The notes under the pieces: model-generated
What the model saw: only the letters and a program-made list of their open reading frames with translations
What the model was told of the DNA's origin: nothing
Database searches by the model: none
Source: Desulfofundulus thermosubterraneus DSM 16057
GTDB taxonomy: Bacteria; Bacillota; Desulfotomaculia; Desulfotomaculales; Desulfovirgulaceae
Length of the DNA: 33,650 nt
Assembly: GCF_900142025.1 (NCBI RefSeq)
Contig: NZ_FQZM01000040.1
Span: 1-33,650 of the forward strand
Reading direction: 5' to 3'
Shown here: piece by piece, positions 7,987-18,059 of the stretch
Position numbering within the stretch: the stretch's first letter is position 1
Layout of the letters: each line of letters begins with the position of its first letter
Program-made: the position numbers and the translations under genes

Positions 7987-9738
7987 TCATAGCACCCTGG
8001 CGGTACCCCGGTACACCAGACCGCGTTGTCCGTCCACCGTCACCGTTTCCCCATCGGTAAGGATAGAGGTTGCGGCATCTACCCCCACAATTACCGGAAT
8101 GCCGAATTCCAGGCCAACAATGGCGCCATGGGAAGTCAGGCCTCCCACTTCAGTGATCAGGGCGGCCGCCTTTTCAATGGCCGGTATGAATTCTTTATCG
8201 GTAAATGGGGTGACCAGAATATCTCCGGGTTCCACCTTTTCCAAAGCGTCCTTCAAGGTGTGGCAGACGCGCACACGCCCGGTTACTGCCCGGGTACCAA
8301 TACCCTGGCCGCGGACCAGGATGTCGCCAACAGTATGGACTTTTAACAGGTTGGTGGTGCCATGGACACCTACGGGAACGCCGGCGGTAATGATCACCAG
8401 ATCCCCTGGTTTAATCAGATCTGCCGCCAGGGATGCTTCAATGGCTGAAGCAATCATACTATCAGTGTCCCGGGTGCGTCCGACCAGGAGGGGCTGCACG
8501 CCCCAGACCAGGGCCAGCTTGCGCAACACCCGGGCTACCGGCGTCACGGCTATGATCGGCGCCCGGGGACGGTATTTGCTCACCATCTTGGCCGTGTAGC
8601 CTGTCTCCGTGGAGGTTATAATAGCGGCGGCTCCCAGGTCCTGGGCGGTAGTACAGGTGGCATGGCTGATGGCATCGGTGACCGTGCGAGCCAGCGCCCG
8701 GCCCCGACGTTGTAGAATCTCTTCATAGGGCAAAGCTCGCTCCACCCGGCTGGCAATGCGGGCCATGGTTTTTACAGCCTCCACCGGGTAGTGCCCCGCG
8801 GCTGTTTCTCCCGAGAGCATAATGGCATCGGTGCCGTCCAGGATGGCGTTGGCCACGTCACTGGCCTCGGCCCGGGTAGGACGGGGGTTGTGAATCATGG
8901 ATTCCAGCATCTGGGTGGCGGTAATGACCGGTTTTCCGGCCAGATTGCATTTTTCAATGATGGTTTTCTGGATCAGAGGTACTTCCTCCACCGGAAGGCC
9001 AACCCCTAAATCACCCCGGGCCACCATGATGCCGTCGGCTACCTTGATAATTTCATCCAGGTTTTCCACGCCTTCTTTGCTTTCAATCTTGGCGATAATG
9101 TCCATGTCTGCCCCATGTTCTTCCAGGATGCAGCGGATGGCCAGCACATCTGAAGCCCTGCGGATAAAAGAGGCGGCGATAAAATCCAGTTCCTGCTCAA
9201 TACCAAACTTGATGTCCCGGATGTCCTGTTCGGTAATGGCGGGAAGGTTCACGGGCACCCCGGGAAGATTGACCCCCTTTTGGCTGGTCAATTCCCCTCC
9301 GTGAACCACCTCACATTCCACTTCGTGCCCGTTGCTGTTTATTACCCGCAGCTCTATGAGCCCATCGGCAATCAGCACGGTATTTCCCGGGGCCACGTCC
9401 CGGGGCAATCCGGCATAGGTAATGGGCAGGCGTTCCGGAGTGCCCTTGATGTTCTCGGTGGTGAGGACCACCCGCTGACCGGCTTTAAGCACTACGGGTT
9501 CCTTTTCAAGGTAACCAAGGCGAATTTCCGGTCCCTTTGTGTCCAGCAAAATGGCAATGTTTTTACCCACCCGGCCGGCAGCCTCCCGTATATTGGCAAT
9601 GCGCCGGGCGTGTTCTTCGTGGGTGCCATGGGAGAAATTAAGCCTGGCTATATTCATGCCTGCCCGCATCATTTCCATGAGGGTTTCTACCTTTTCGCAG
9701 GCTGGACCGATGGTGCAGATTATTTTGGTTCGTCTCAA
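7987..9738 (-). CDS. pyk: Pyruvate kinase with C-terminal PEP-utiliser domain
   Basis: The enzyme converts phosphoenolpyruvate and ADP to pyruvate and ATP. The 583 residues exceed the ~475 of the core enzyme because a PEP-utilising mobile domain is fused at the C-terminus. Its GGLTSHGAIVGLEFGIPVIVG motif has the candidate phospho-accepting His537. Core motifs are KIICTIGP at the N-terminus, ARLNFSHGTHEEH, LDTKGPEIR, the active-site IAKIESKEGVENLDEI and MVARGDLGVGLP, and ATQMLESM. The extra domain is common in Bacillus and related Firmicutes. The start ATG lies 13 bases after the pfkA stop, so the two glycolytic genes are cotranscribed. Confidence 0.97.
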   Translation of the reverse strand: MRRTKIICTIGPACEKVETLMEMMRAGMNIARLNFSHGTHEEHARRIANIREAAGRVGKNIAILLDTKGPEIRLGYLEKEPVVLKAGQRVVLTTENIKGTPERLPITYAGLPRDVAPGNTVLIADGLIELRVINSNGHEVECEVVHGGELTSQKGVNLPGVPVNLPAITEQDIRDIKFGIEQELDFIAASFIRRASDVLAIRCILEEHGADMDIIAKIESKEGVENLDEIIKVADGIMVARGDLGVGLPVEEVPLIQKTIIEKCNLAGKPVITATQMLESMIHNPRPTRAEASDVANAILDGTDAIMLSGETAAGHYPVEAVKTMARIASRVERALPYEEILQRRGRALARTVTDAISHATCTTAQDLGAAAIITSTETGYTAKMVSKYRPRAPIIAVTPVARVLRKLALVWGVQPLLVGRTRDTDSMIASAIEASLAADLIKPGDLVIITAGVPVGVHGTTNLLKVHTVGDILVRGQGIGTRAVTGRVRVCHTLKDALEKVEPGDILVTPFTDKEFIPAIEKAAALITEVGGLTSHGAIVGLEFGIPVIVGVDAATSILTDGETVTVDGQRGLVYRGTARVL

Positions 9739-9751
9739 GGCCTGTTCCTCC

Positions 9752-10747
<996 letters not shown>

Positions 10748-10750
10748 TTA

Positions 10751-11716
10751 TTAAGTTATGTTATTGCCAGGTAAATATTCAGGAGCGATGCGCCTGAAAC
10801 GGGCGTGACGCCGTTTGATAAGTTCTTCCGTGGAACAACCCAGCAGTTCTTCCAGGTGGCGGGCTATGGCTTCCCCCACCAGCCGGGCAGCTTCATTTTT
10901 ATCCCGGTGGGCTCCGCCCAGCGGCTCTGGAATAACCTCGTCTACCAGCTGGTGTGCGTAGAGGTCCTGGGCAGTGATTTTCATTACCTCGGCGGCATCC
11001 CGGCAGCGGGTGGCATCTTTCCAGAGAATGGTGGCGTAGGCTTCAGGGGAAATAACTGAAAAAATGGCATGCTCCTGCATCAATATGCGGTCTCCCGAAG
11101 CCAGGGCCAGGGCCCCTCCGCTGCCTCCTTCGCCCAGAATAACTGAAATTACCGGTACGCGCAGGATAAGCATGCCGGCAATACAGCAGGCAATGGCATG
11201 GGCCTGCCCCCTTTCTTCCGCTCCCATTCCAGGGTACGCGCCAGGGGTATCGATAAAGGCCAGCACCGGCCGGTTAAATTTTTCCGCCTGCTGCATGAGC
11301 CGCAGGGCCTTGCGGTATCCTTCGGGATGGGCCATGCCAAAATTGCGGGCCAGGTTCTCCTTGGTATCATGGCCTTTCAAGTGGCCGATTACGGTTACTG
11401 CCCGTCCACGGAACCGGGCGATACCTCCAACTATTGCCGGGTCATCCCCGAAGCACCTGTCCCCGTGTAGTTCAATGAAATCAGTACATAGCATGTTGGC
11501 ATAATCCAGGGTATTGGGGCGCTCGGGATGGCGGGCGATCAGTACCTTTTGCCAGGGGGAGAGTTGCCCGTAAATGGTTTGCTTCAGTTCCCGGGCCCTT
11601 TTTTCCAGGTTTTCAATTTCGTTGCTTAGATCAATATCCTTTTCCCTGGCAAAACGTTGTAGTTCGGCAATTTTTTCTTCCAGTTCGATGATGGGCCGTT
11701 CGAAATCGTAAACCAT
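10751..11716 (-). CDS. accA: Acetyl-CoA carboxylase carboxyltransferase subunit alpha
   Basis: AccA works with AccD to move the carboxyl group from carboxybiotin to acetyl-CoA, making malonyl-CoA for fatty-acid synthesis. The 321 residues show the N-terminal helical region (ELEEKIAELQ), HGDRCFGDDPAIVGG, the FGMAHPEGYRKALRLM helix and the oxyanion-forming GEGGSGGALA (195-204). Only one base separates its ATG from the accD stop, and its ribosome site GGAG lies within the end of accD, so the subunits are translated together. The biotin carboxylase and carrier genes are not in this window. Confidence 0.97.
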   Translation of the reverse strand: MVYDFERPIIELEEKIAELQRFAREKDIDLSNEIENLEKRARELKQTIYGQLSPWQKVLIARHPERPNTLDYANMLCTDFIELHGDRCFGDDPAIVGGIARFRGRAVTVIGHLKGHDTKENLARNFGMAHPEGYRKALRLMQQAEKFNRPVLAFIDTPGAYPGMGAEERGQAHAIACCIAGMLILRVPVISVILGEGGSGGALALASGDRILMQEHAIFSVISPEAYATILWKDATRCRDAAEVMKITAQDLYAHQLVDEVIPEPLGGAHRDKNEAARLVGEAIARHLEELLGCSTEELIKRRHARFRRIAPEYLPGNNIT

Positions 11717-11717
11717 C

Positions 11718-12560
11718 TCACTCGCTCCGGTGTAGATCTATTATTTGGGCCAGGGTGGATTTCAACTGCGGCCGGGGAACCACGGCGTCTATAAAGCCAT
11801 GCTGCCGTAGAAACTCGGCCCTTTGAAATCCTTCGGGTAGCTTCTGGCGAATGGTTTGCTCGATCACTCTGGGACCGGCAAAGCCAATCAGTGCCCCCGG
11901 CTCAGCCAGGATAATATCTCCTAGAAAGGCAAAGCTGGCACTGACTCCCCCCGTTGTCGGGTCGGTTAGTACGGATATATACAGCAGTCCCGCTTCGGAA
12001 AAGGCGGATAGGGCCGCGCATGTCTTGGCCATTTGCATTAATGAGAGCACTCCTTCCTGCATGCGCGCACCCCCGGAAGCAGCAAAAATGACAAGAGGCA
12101 ACTGTTTTTCCCGGGCGCGCTCAATGGCCCGGGTAATCTTTTCCCCCACCACCGTGCCCATACTGGCCATCATAAAGCGAGTGTCCATTACGGCTACCGC
12201 TGCCCGGTGCCCGCCAATTTTTCCTTCTCCAGTGACTACTGCTTCATTCAGCCCGGTTTCCCGGTGTGCTCTGGCCAGCTTTTCGTCGTATTCGGTGTAG
12301 CCGAAGGGGTTCACCGGCATCATGTCCCGGTCCCATTCGGTAAAGGTACCCTCATCAATGGTTATTTTAAGCCGTTCCCCGGCAGTGAGGCGAAAATGGT
12401 AGCCACACTTGGCACAAACCTTTAATTGTTTTCCCAGCTCTCCTGTAAACCGGATTTCGTGGCAACGGGGACATTTCACCCATAAGCCATCGGGTATTTC
12501 CCGACTGGCGGGATTGACCGTGGCGTAACGCTGTCGCTGTTTTTTAAAAATATCCAGCAT
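11718..12560 (-). CDS. accD: Acetyl-CoA carboxylase carboxyltransferase subunit beta
   Basis: The 280-residue partner of AccA has the characteristic N-terminal zinc ribbon, with Cys30, Cys33, Cys49 and Cys52. The crotonase-like carboxyltransferase core follows (ASGGARMQEGVLSLMQMAKT, and LTDPTTGGVSASFAFLGDI). In E. coli the zinc ribbon is linked to mRNA binding and autoregulation; whether that holds here is unknown. The start ATG has GGAGCG eight bases upstream. The gene follows the small DUF2007 gene by 21 bases. Confidence 0.97.
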   Translation of the reverse strand: MLDIFKKQRQRYATVNPASREIPDGLWVKCPRCHEIRFTGELGKQLKVCAKCGYHFRLTAGERLKITIDEGTFTEWDRDMMPVNPFGYTEYDEKLARAHRETGLNEAVVTGEGKIGGHRAAVAVMDTRFMMASMGTVVGEKITRAIERAREKQLPLVIFAASGGARMQEGVLSLMQMAKTCAALSAFSEAGLLYISVLTDPTTGGVSASFAFLGDIILAEPGALIGFAGPRVIEQTIRQKLPEGFQRAEFLRQHGFIDAVVPRPQLKSTLAQIIDLHRSE

Positions 12561-12581
12561 TTTTGGTTCGCTCCAAAGACA

Positions 12582-12782
12582 TTAAATAGTGTTTATTACT
12601 TCCAGGGCTTCGTCTACTTCTGCTTCCGGTACCAGGATTTCCACCGAACAGTTATGCCCACAATGGGACGGCGAGAGTTCCCGCAGTTTTACCAGTATTC
12701 CTTCATTGGTAAGAATGTTTTGGATCCGGATCGCTTCTTTTTTATTTGGGGCAATATAAACCACAGTCCACAAGATTCCCAC
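12582..12782 (-). CDS. DUF2007-like small protein
   Basis: The 66-residue product has a ferredoxin-like beta-alpha pattern: WTVVYIAPNKKEAIRIQNILTNEGILVKL, then SVEILVPEAEVDEALEVI. This resembles DUF2007 'putative signal-transducing' proteins. Two cysteines and two histidines cluster in SHCGHNCS (residues 39-46) and might bind a metal. The start is GTG preceded by a G-rich site. It lies between mtrB and accD in the same orientation and is probably cotranscribed. Its function is unknown. Confidence 0.75.
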   Translation of the reverse strand: MGILWTVVYIAPNKKEAIRIQNILTNEGILVKLRELSPSHCGHNCSVEILVPEAEVDEALEVINTI

Positions 12783-12849
12783 CCCCGGGGCCGGGATTTT
12801 AATTTAAAGATAACAATAAGTATATCCAGAGTATAAACCCTGGATACTT

Positions 12850-13086
12850 TTAGGCTAAATCGTCATTGCGCATGATGCCGTACCGGGTCAGCAGTTCTAC
12901 CTTGCCGCGGATTTTAATTGCCGAAGTATGCTCTGTAAACTGGGCGATCATAATTTCGCCCTTATCAAGCTTTTCCGAATGATGAAAGCGGGTATCCTTT
13001 CCACGAGTGAGGCCGATGATGGTTACCCCGTTTTCCAGGGCTTTGACCGCCACATAGTCGGCGTTAATTTCCCAGCTTTCAGGCAT
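12850..13086 (-). CDS. mtrB: TRAP, trp RNA-binding attenuation protein
   Basis: The 78-residue protein is strikingly close to Bacillus TRAP, with [18 protein letters not shown] and [24 protein letters not shown] forms an 11-subunit ring that, when loaded with tryptophan, binds GAG/UAG repeats in RNA and represses trp genes. By alignment (offset +2), the RNA-contacting Lys39, Lys58 and Arg60 and the tryptophan-contacting Thr27, Gln49, Thr51 and Ser55 are kept. It has its own sigma-A promoter just past the dnaE stop and a GGGGGG ribosome site. A TATCCAG/CTGGATA hairpin at 12823-12846 follows the gene without a clear U-tract, so read-through into the DUF2007-acc genes is likely. No trp operon lies in the window. 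Confidence 0.95.
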   Translation of the reverse strand: MPESWEINADYVAVKALENGVTIIGLTRGKDTRFHHSEKLDKGEIMIAQFTEHTSAIKIRGKVELLTRYGIMRNDDLA

Positions 13087-13131
13087 GCAGGTACCCCCTT
13101 TTCAGGTAGATTGCCGGCTTTTAGCAGTTCC

Positions 13132-13160
13132 ATCATAGCATACCGCAAGGTCTTTGACAA
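13132..13160 (-). promoter_or_regulatory. Sigma-A promoter of mtrB
   Basis: On the minus strand TTGTCA (13160-13155) and TATGAT (13137-13132) are 17 bases apart. They sit two bases beyond the dnaE stop, about 45 bases upstream of the mtrB ATG. Confidence 0.75.
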
Positions 13161-13161
13161 G

Positions 13162-16100
13162 CTACCCGCCAGGCGATTCCTTTATTCTCACGTTTTCCGG
13201 CCCTAAAAGGGTAGCCAGTTCTGTGACTACCGGTGAAGACAGGTTAATCCAGTAGTCTCGGGAAGCCCGGGCCAGCTTCTTTTCCAGAGGGAAGTACAGG
13301 TAGACCGGTGAGGGGCCGGGATAACAGCGCAGGACCCGCTGCACCCGCCTGATTAACTGGGGGGTAGCTTCCCTGAACTGCAAATAAAGGCTGGCACTGG
13401 TTTTCTTCTGCAAAAGGGAGACCTCTTCGGCGACAATCTTTAATGTTTCACCGGTAGAGTTTAATTGTCCCCGGATTAATACCGCCCTTTCGGGGATGAT
13501 GAGTTTGGCGTACTGCTGGTAGACGCGGGGGAAGAAAACTACTTCTATGCTGCCGGTAAGATCCTCCAAAGTACCAAAGGCCATGGGCTCCCCCCGCCGG
13601 GTGTTGATGCGCTTTAGGGTCGTGAGCATGCCACCAACCGTGACCCCGGCCTGTTCCTCCTCTCCAAGTTCCGCCACGGTAGCGGTAGTTTCTTCCGCCA
13701 GGGCCTGGCGGTATTCTTCCAGGGGATGACCGCTGATATAAAGTCCCAGGGCCTCCTTTTCCAGGGCCAGCATTTCGGCACGGGAATATTTCTGCACTTG
13801 GGGTAGAACAATATCTTCCCCTGTTTCCTGCCAGAACTGTTCAAAGGTAAGCTGCCCGTTTTGCCGCTGCTGCTGCGACTGCTGGGCCAGGGATAGCCCC
13901 AGCTCAATGCCCGCCATCAGCTGTGCCCGGTGGTGGCCCAGGGAATCCAAGGCTCCGCTTTTAATAAGGCTTTCCAGCACCCGCCGGTTAATGATCCGCG
14001 TGTCCAGGCGCCGGCAGAAGTCGGCAAAGTTTTTAAAAGGCCCCTTTTCCTCCCGCGATTTGATAATAGCCTGCACGGCACCCTCGCCCACGTTTTTAAT
14101 GGCCGCCAGCCCGAAACGGATTTTACCTTCAATGACGGTGAAGCTTTCCCGGCTTTCGTTGACATCGGGAGGCAGCACCTCCAGGCCCATACGGCGGCAC
14201 TCCTCCACGTATGCCGCTACCTTGTCCGTGTTGTCCCGCACCGAAGTTAGCAGTGCCGCCATATATTGAGCCGGGTAATTGGCCTTCAAGTACGCTGTCT
14301 GGTAGGCAACCAGGGCATAGGCGGCGCTGTGGCTTTTATTGAAGCCGTAACCGGCAAAGTACTCCATCAGATCGAAAATCTGCCCCGCGACCTGGGGGTT
14401 TACCCCGTTCTTTACCGCTCCCTCGATAAACTGGTTCCGCAGCCCGGCAATAATTTCGGGCTTCTTTTTACCCATGGCCCGCCGCAAAAGGTCTGCCTCC
14501 CCCAGGGTGAAGCCCGCCAGGTCGCTGGCTATGCGCATAACTTGCTCCTGGTAGAGAATGACGCCGTAGGTGTCCCTTAATATTGGTTCCAGCCTGGGGT
14601 CCAGGTAGGTTACTTTCTTTTCCCCGTGCTTGCTCTTAATGAAATCCTCCACCATGCCACTGCCCAGGGGGCCGGGCCGGTAGAGGGCCACCAGGGCTAC
14701 GATATCTTCAAAAACCTCCGGGCGTAACTCTTTTAACAGGGCCCGCATGCCGCTGGATTCAAGCTGGAACACACCGCTCCCTTCGCCCCGGCATAAAAGA
14801 GCAAAAGTTTTCGGATCATCCAGGGGAATTTCATCAATGTTTATTTCCGGTCCGCCACTTTCCCTGATGAGCTTTATAGTATCGGCGATGACCGTCAGGG
14901 TGCGCAGGCCCAGAAGGTCCATTTTTAACAGGCCCAATTCCTCAACCTGGTCTTTGGCAAACTGGGTGGTTAACGGGCCGTCGGCCGCCTTGTAAAGGGG
15001 CAAGTAGTGGATTAGTGGTTCCCTGGTGATTACCACCCCGGCGGCATGAGTGGAGGCGTGTCTGGGCATACCTTCCAGGAGGGCGGCAGTATCAATTAGT
15101 TTTTTTACCTGCGGATCCCGTTCATAGAGTTCCCTTAATTCGCTGGATTCACTTAGGGCCCGTTCAATGGTCATGTGCAATTCCGCAGGCACCAGTTTGG
15201 CTATTTTATCCACTTCTCCGTAGGACAAGTTCAGCGCCCGTCCCACGTCCCTGATGGCCGCCCGGGCCGCCATGGTGCCAAAGGTGGCGATTTGGGCTAC
15301 TTTATCGGCTCCATATTTGCTGGTAATGTAGTTGATGACCTCTCCCCGGCGCTCAAAGCACAGGTCCACATCCACGTCGGGCATGGAGACCCGTTCCGGG
15401 TTGAGGAAACGTTCAAACAATAGGCCGTATTTTAGGGGGTCGAGATTGGTAATCCCCAGTACGTAGGCTACCAAACTGCCGGCGGCGGAACCCCGGCCGG
15501 GACCTACCGGGATACCCTGTTTCCGGGCATAATGGATGAAATCCCACACAATCAAGAAATAGGCGGAGTAGCCCATTTGCCGGATAACTTTTAGTTCATA
15601 TTCCAGCCGCTGCCGTACGGGCTCGGTGATCTCCCCGTAACGGCGGTGCACCCCTTCCAGGCACAGCTGCTCCAGGTAGCTATCCACGGTATGACCCGGG
15701 GGTACCTCGTAATAAGGAAGGTGGATCTGGCCGAAACTGAGTTCTACATTACAGCGTTCGGCAATGAGACGGGTATTTTCCATGGCCTCTTTCAGCTCTC
15801 CAAAGAGATGGGCCATTTCTTCTTCGCTTTTCAGGTATAGTTCCTGGGAATCAAACTTCATCCGGGAAGGATCGTCCACACTTTTGCCCGTCTGAATACA
15901 CAGCAGGATGTCCTGCATTTCAGCATGCTCTTTCTTTACGTAATGTACGTCGTTGGTTACCACCAGGGGTATATTCATTTCCCGGTGCAAGCGCAAAAGC
16001 TCTCGGTTAACTTTGCGCTGTTCGGGAAGGCCATGGTCCTGCAGTTCTAAAAAGAAATTCCTCCGTCCAAAAATATCCTGGTAGAGGGCGGCGGCTTCCA

Positions 16101-16560
16101 CGGCTTTTTCCTTCTCCCCGGCCAGGAGGCGGTCGGCCACCTCCCCGGCAATGCAGCCGCTTAAGGCAATTAACCCTTCGCTGTAGCGGGCCAGGGTGTC
16201 TTTGTCCACCCGGGGTTTGTAGTAAAAACCTTCGGTGAAGGCCAAAGACACCAGCTGCAGGAGGTTGCGGTACCCGGTCTGGTTTTCGGCCAGCAATACC
16301 AGGTGGTAGAGATGGTCATCCACCTTGGGTGTGCGGTCTTTCATGGTGCGGGGGGCCACGTAAACCTCGCAACCAAGGATGGGCTTAACTCCTTGTTTCT
16401 GGCAGGCCTTGTAAAAGTCCACCACTCCAAACATAACGCCATGGTCGGTAATGGCCAGGGAGTCCATGCCCAGTTCACTGGCGCGGGCCACCACTTCTTT
16501 GATCCGGGCGGCGCCGTCCAGCAGGCTGTATTCGGTATGTACATGCAGGTGTATGAACAT
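13162..16560 (-). CDS. dnaE: DNA polymerase III subunit alpha (DnaE)
   Basis: The 1132-residue replicative polymerase subunit starts with a PHP domain (HLHVH at 4-8, DH at 39-40, E65, NDVHYV at 203-208). Its metal-binding residues look intact, so it may retain nuclease activity. The polymerase core has GPGRGSAAGSLVAYVLGIT (353-371) and PDVDVDL (394-400) with the catalytic aspartates. YQEQVMRIASDLAGFTLGEADLLRRAMGKKK marks the fingers/thumb region, and a C-terminal OB-fold (GGMLTTLKRINTRRGEPMAFGTLEDLTGSIEVVFFP) follows. The type is DnaE rather than PolC. The ATG has only modest ribosome signals (GGAG at 13 bases, GGAAG closer). A terminator for perR lies upstream, so a promoter should exist in the ~90-base leader, but none is clear. 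Confidence 0.97.
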   Translation of the reverse strand: MFIHLHVHTEYSLLDGAARIKEVVARASELGMDSLAITDHGVMFGVVDFYKACQKQGVKPILGCEVYVAPRTMKDRTPKVDDHLYHLVLLAENQTGYRNLLQLVSLAFTEGFYYKPRVDKDTLARYSEGLIALSGCIAGEVADRLLAGEKEKAVEAAALYQDIFGRRNFFLELQDHGLPEQRKVNRELLRLHREMNIPLVVTNDVHYVKKEHAEMQDILLCIQTGKSVDDPSRMKFDSQELYLKSEEEMAHLFGELKEAMENTRLIAERCNVELSFGQIHLPYYEVPPGHTVDSYLEQLCLEGVHRRYGEITEPVRQRLEYELKVIRQMGYSAYFLIVWDFIHYARKQGIPVGPGRGSAAGSLVAYVLGITNLDPLKYGLLFERFLNPERVSMPDVDVDLCFERRGEVINYITSKYGADKVAQIATFGTMAARAAIRDVGRALNLSYGEVDKIAKLVPAELHMTIERALSESSELRELYERDPQVKKLIDTAALLEGMPRHASTHAAGVVITREPLIHYLPLYKAADGPLTTQFAKDQVEELGLLKMDLLGLRTLTVIADTIKLIRESGGPEINIDEIPLDDPKTFALLCRGEGSGVFQLESSGMRALLKELRPEVFEDIVALVALYRPGPLGSGMVEDFIKSKHGEKKVTYLDPRLEPILRDTYGVILYQEQVMRIASDLAGFTLGEADLLRRAMGKKKPEIIAGLRNQFIEGAVKNGVNPQVAGQIFDLMEYFAGYGFNKSHSAAYALVAYQTAYLKANYPAQYMAALLTSVRDNTDKVAAYVEECRRMGLEVLPPDVNESRESFTVIEGKIRFGLAAIKNVGEGAVQAIIKSREEKGPFKNFADFCRRLDTRIINRRVLESLIKSGALDSLGHHRAQLMAGIELGLSLAQQSQQQRQNGQLTFEQFWQETGEDIVLPQVQKYSRAEMLALEKEALGLYISGHPLEEYRQALAEETTATVAELGEEEQAGVTVGGMLTTLKRINTRRGEPMAFGTLEDLTGSIEVVFFPRVYQQYAKLIIPERAVLIRGQLNSTGETLKIVAEEVSLLQKKTSASLYLQFREATPQLIRRVQRVLRCYPGPSPVYLYFPLEKKLARASRDYWINLSSPVVTELATLLGPENVRIKESPGG

Positions 16561-16648
16561 GGTCTTCCAAACACTCCTGGAAACCTGGCTTTTTCCCCAT
16601 GATCCTCATTCGTTTAACTGAGGCAAAATCCTGCTCCTGATCGTAGAG

Positions 16649-16677
16649 AAAAAAGGGGGGTGGCTTATGCCCCCCCT
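16649..16677 (-). terminator. Terminator of the perR-like gene
   Basis: On the minus strand GGGGGG, loop cataagcca, CCCCCC and then TTTTTT form a textbook intrinsic terminator between the regulator and dnaE. Confidence 0.85.
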
Positions 16678-16713
16678 TGTAACCATGATATTTTACACCT
16701 GTAGTTCTTCCGG

Positions 16714-17103
16714 TTACCTTTGCCGGCAATCAGGGCAGTAGCCGTAAAATTCCAGCCGGTGCCGGTTTACCTCCATGCCCGTGCGGCTTGCCACTTCTTC
16801 TTCCAGATTATCTAACAGGGGTAAATCAAGATCAAATATCCGGCCACAACCATCGCAGACAAAATGATAATGATTCTGCGGATTGCCGTCGTACCGGCTG
16901 AACGTGCTGCCGTAGTTGAGTTCCATGATTTCCCGGGCCTGTTTAAGGTTGTTTAAATTGCGGTAAACCGTGCCCAGGCTGATGTCCGGAATTTGTTTGC
17001 GGGCCTGCTCGTAAATCCAGTCTGCCGTGGGGTGAGTATCGGTGCTGCGCAGGATTTCCAGGATTAATTTTTTCTGTCTGGTCATCCGTTTGGGCTTGAT
17101 CAC
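16714..17103 (-). CDS. perR: Fur-family regulator, PerR type
   Basis: This 129-residue metalloregulator should repress peroxide-stress and metal-homeostasis genes. It has the winged helix region (RMTRQKKLILEIL, SLGTVYRNLNNL), the regulatory metal-site residues expected of PerR (Asp in FSRYDG, HYH, and Asp in RIFDLD) and a structural Cys4 zinc site (CDGCG and YCPDC). The Asp in the YDG motif, rather than the Fur pattern, favours PerR. The longest frame begins at 17175, but GTG at 17103 is preferred because GGGGTGAGG precedes it by six bases and the promoter at 17146-17175 lies inside the longer version. Confidence 0.85.
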   Translation of the reverse strand: MIKPKRMTRQKKLILEILRSTDTHPTADWIYEQARKQIPDISLGTVYRNLNNLKQAREIMELNYGSTFSRYDGNPQNHYHFVCDGCGRIFDLDLPLLDNLEEEVASRTGMEVNRHRLEFYGYCPDCRQR

Positions 17104-17145
17104 TAACAACCTCACCCCTATTTGATAACAGCTACTTTTAAAAGA

Positions 17146-17175
17146 AATATACAGCTTTTTTCTTTCTATTGTCAA
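17146..17175 (-). promoter_or_regulatory. Sigma-A promoter of perR
   Basis: TTGACA (17175-17170) and TATATT (17151-17146) are 18 bases apart on the minus strand. They lie immediately after the thi4 stop codon. The region is AT-rich, but no clear PerR-box palindrome was found. Confidence 0.75.
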
Positions 17176-17178
17176 GTT

Positions 17179-17952
17179 TTATTCTTCACCAAGAATAAGC
17201 CGGGCCGCCCGCTGGCCTGACAGGAGCATCCCGCCGAAAATCGGTCCCATGCGGTGGCCGCCGCAAACCGCGTTTGCCGCCATACCGGCCACGAGGAGCC
17301 CGGGGTAAATTTCACGGGTATTGGCTACGGTGGCCGTTTCACCCCGCGCGGCCCACATGGGCTTTTCTCCTTCCAGGTTGCCGGTCCTGGTTCTTAAGAC
17401 CGTCCCCATTTTTTTGACTACCATACCGGCCACCTGGGCATCATGTCCGGTGCAGTCGATGACGTATGAGGACTGTACCGTCAGGGGGTCCACATGCAGG
17501 CGGCCCAAATCAACGGGGGTCCAATTGATCACCAGTCCGGTAATCCGGTTCTCCCTCACCATGACGTCTTCCACGGAGATTAAGTTGAAGATTCTCGCCC
17601 CGGCCCGTACTGCACCAAGGGTTAGGGCGGCAACGGCTTCCACGGAGCTGGCCGTGTAATATCCATCTTCAAATGACCTGTAGGAGATGCCAAACTCTTT
17701 GAGAAGGGGTAATGCTTCGTCCTGGACCACAATCTGGTTAAACATCATACCGCCGCCCCACATGCCGCCACCGATGCTGAGCTTGCGTTCAAAGAGAACT
17801 ACTTTTTTGTTTGCCCGGGCCAGGTAATAGGCGGCCACCAGTCCTGCCGGACCTCCACCCACTACGGCTACGTCTGATTCCAGCGCTTCCAGCAGTTCCT
17901 CCTGATACCTTGTGATAATGGCCTTGGAAATAGTCACGTCTTCCAGGTGCAT
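17179..17952 (-). CDS. thi4: Sulfide-dependent ADP-thiazole synthase (Thi4 homologue)
   Basis: The enzyme makes the thiazole moiety of thiamine from NAD and glycine. The 257 residues show an FAD/NAD Rossmann motif VVGGGPAGLVAAYYLA (30-45), GGGMWGGGMMFN (61-72), DCTGHDAQ (166-173) and the C-terminal GGHRMGPIFGGMLLSG. Yeast Thi4 donates sulfur from a Cys in a CCMDP segment. The matching LHVDP here has His153, as in the Methanocaldococcus enzyme that uses free sulfide. ATG at 17952 (AAAGGAG upstream) is chosen over the longer frame to 18060, because the extra codons would lie in the riboswitch terminator. The gene is controlled by a TPP riboswitch. Confidence 0.93.
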   Translation of the reverse strand: MHLEDVTISKAIITRYQEELLEALESDVAVVGGGPAGLVAAYYLARANKKVVLFERKLSIGGGMWGGGMMFNQIVVQDEALPLLKEFGISYRSFEDGYYTASSVEAVAALTLGAVRAGARIFNLISVEDVMVRENRITGLVINWTPVDLGRLHVDPLTVQSSYVIDCTGHDAQVAGMVVKKMGTVLRTRTGNLEGEKPMWAARGETATVANTREIYPGLLVAGMAANAVCGGHRMGPIFGGMLLSGQRAARLILGEE

Positions 17953-18012
17953 TTTGTAATACCACTCCTTTTTATTTATTTGTAGCGGTTGACCGGTGGG
18001 CATCCCGGTGGC

Positions 18013-18047
18013 AAATAAAAACAGCGCACCCACAAAAGGATGCGCCA
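18013..18047 (-). terminator. Riboswitch-controlled terminator upstream of thi4
   Basis: On the minus strand GCGCATCC and GGGTGCGC form an 8-bp stem (one G-U pair), followed by TGTTTTTATTT. It lies between the TPP aptamer and the thi4 ribosome site, which is the expected place for a thiamine-responsive attenuator. Confidence 0.8.
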
Positions 18048-18059
18048 CAGTCAACAGCA

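Noticed and set aside
7874-8599. 241-codon plus-strand frame opposite pyk
   Set aside because: It is antisense to the well-conserved pyruvate kinase, is rich in Arg/Thr/Pro/Ser as expected of a shadow frame, and has no ribosome site.
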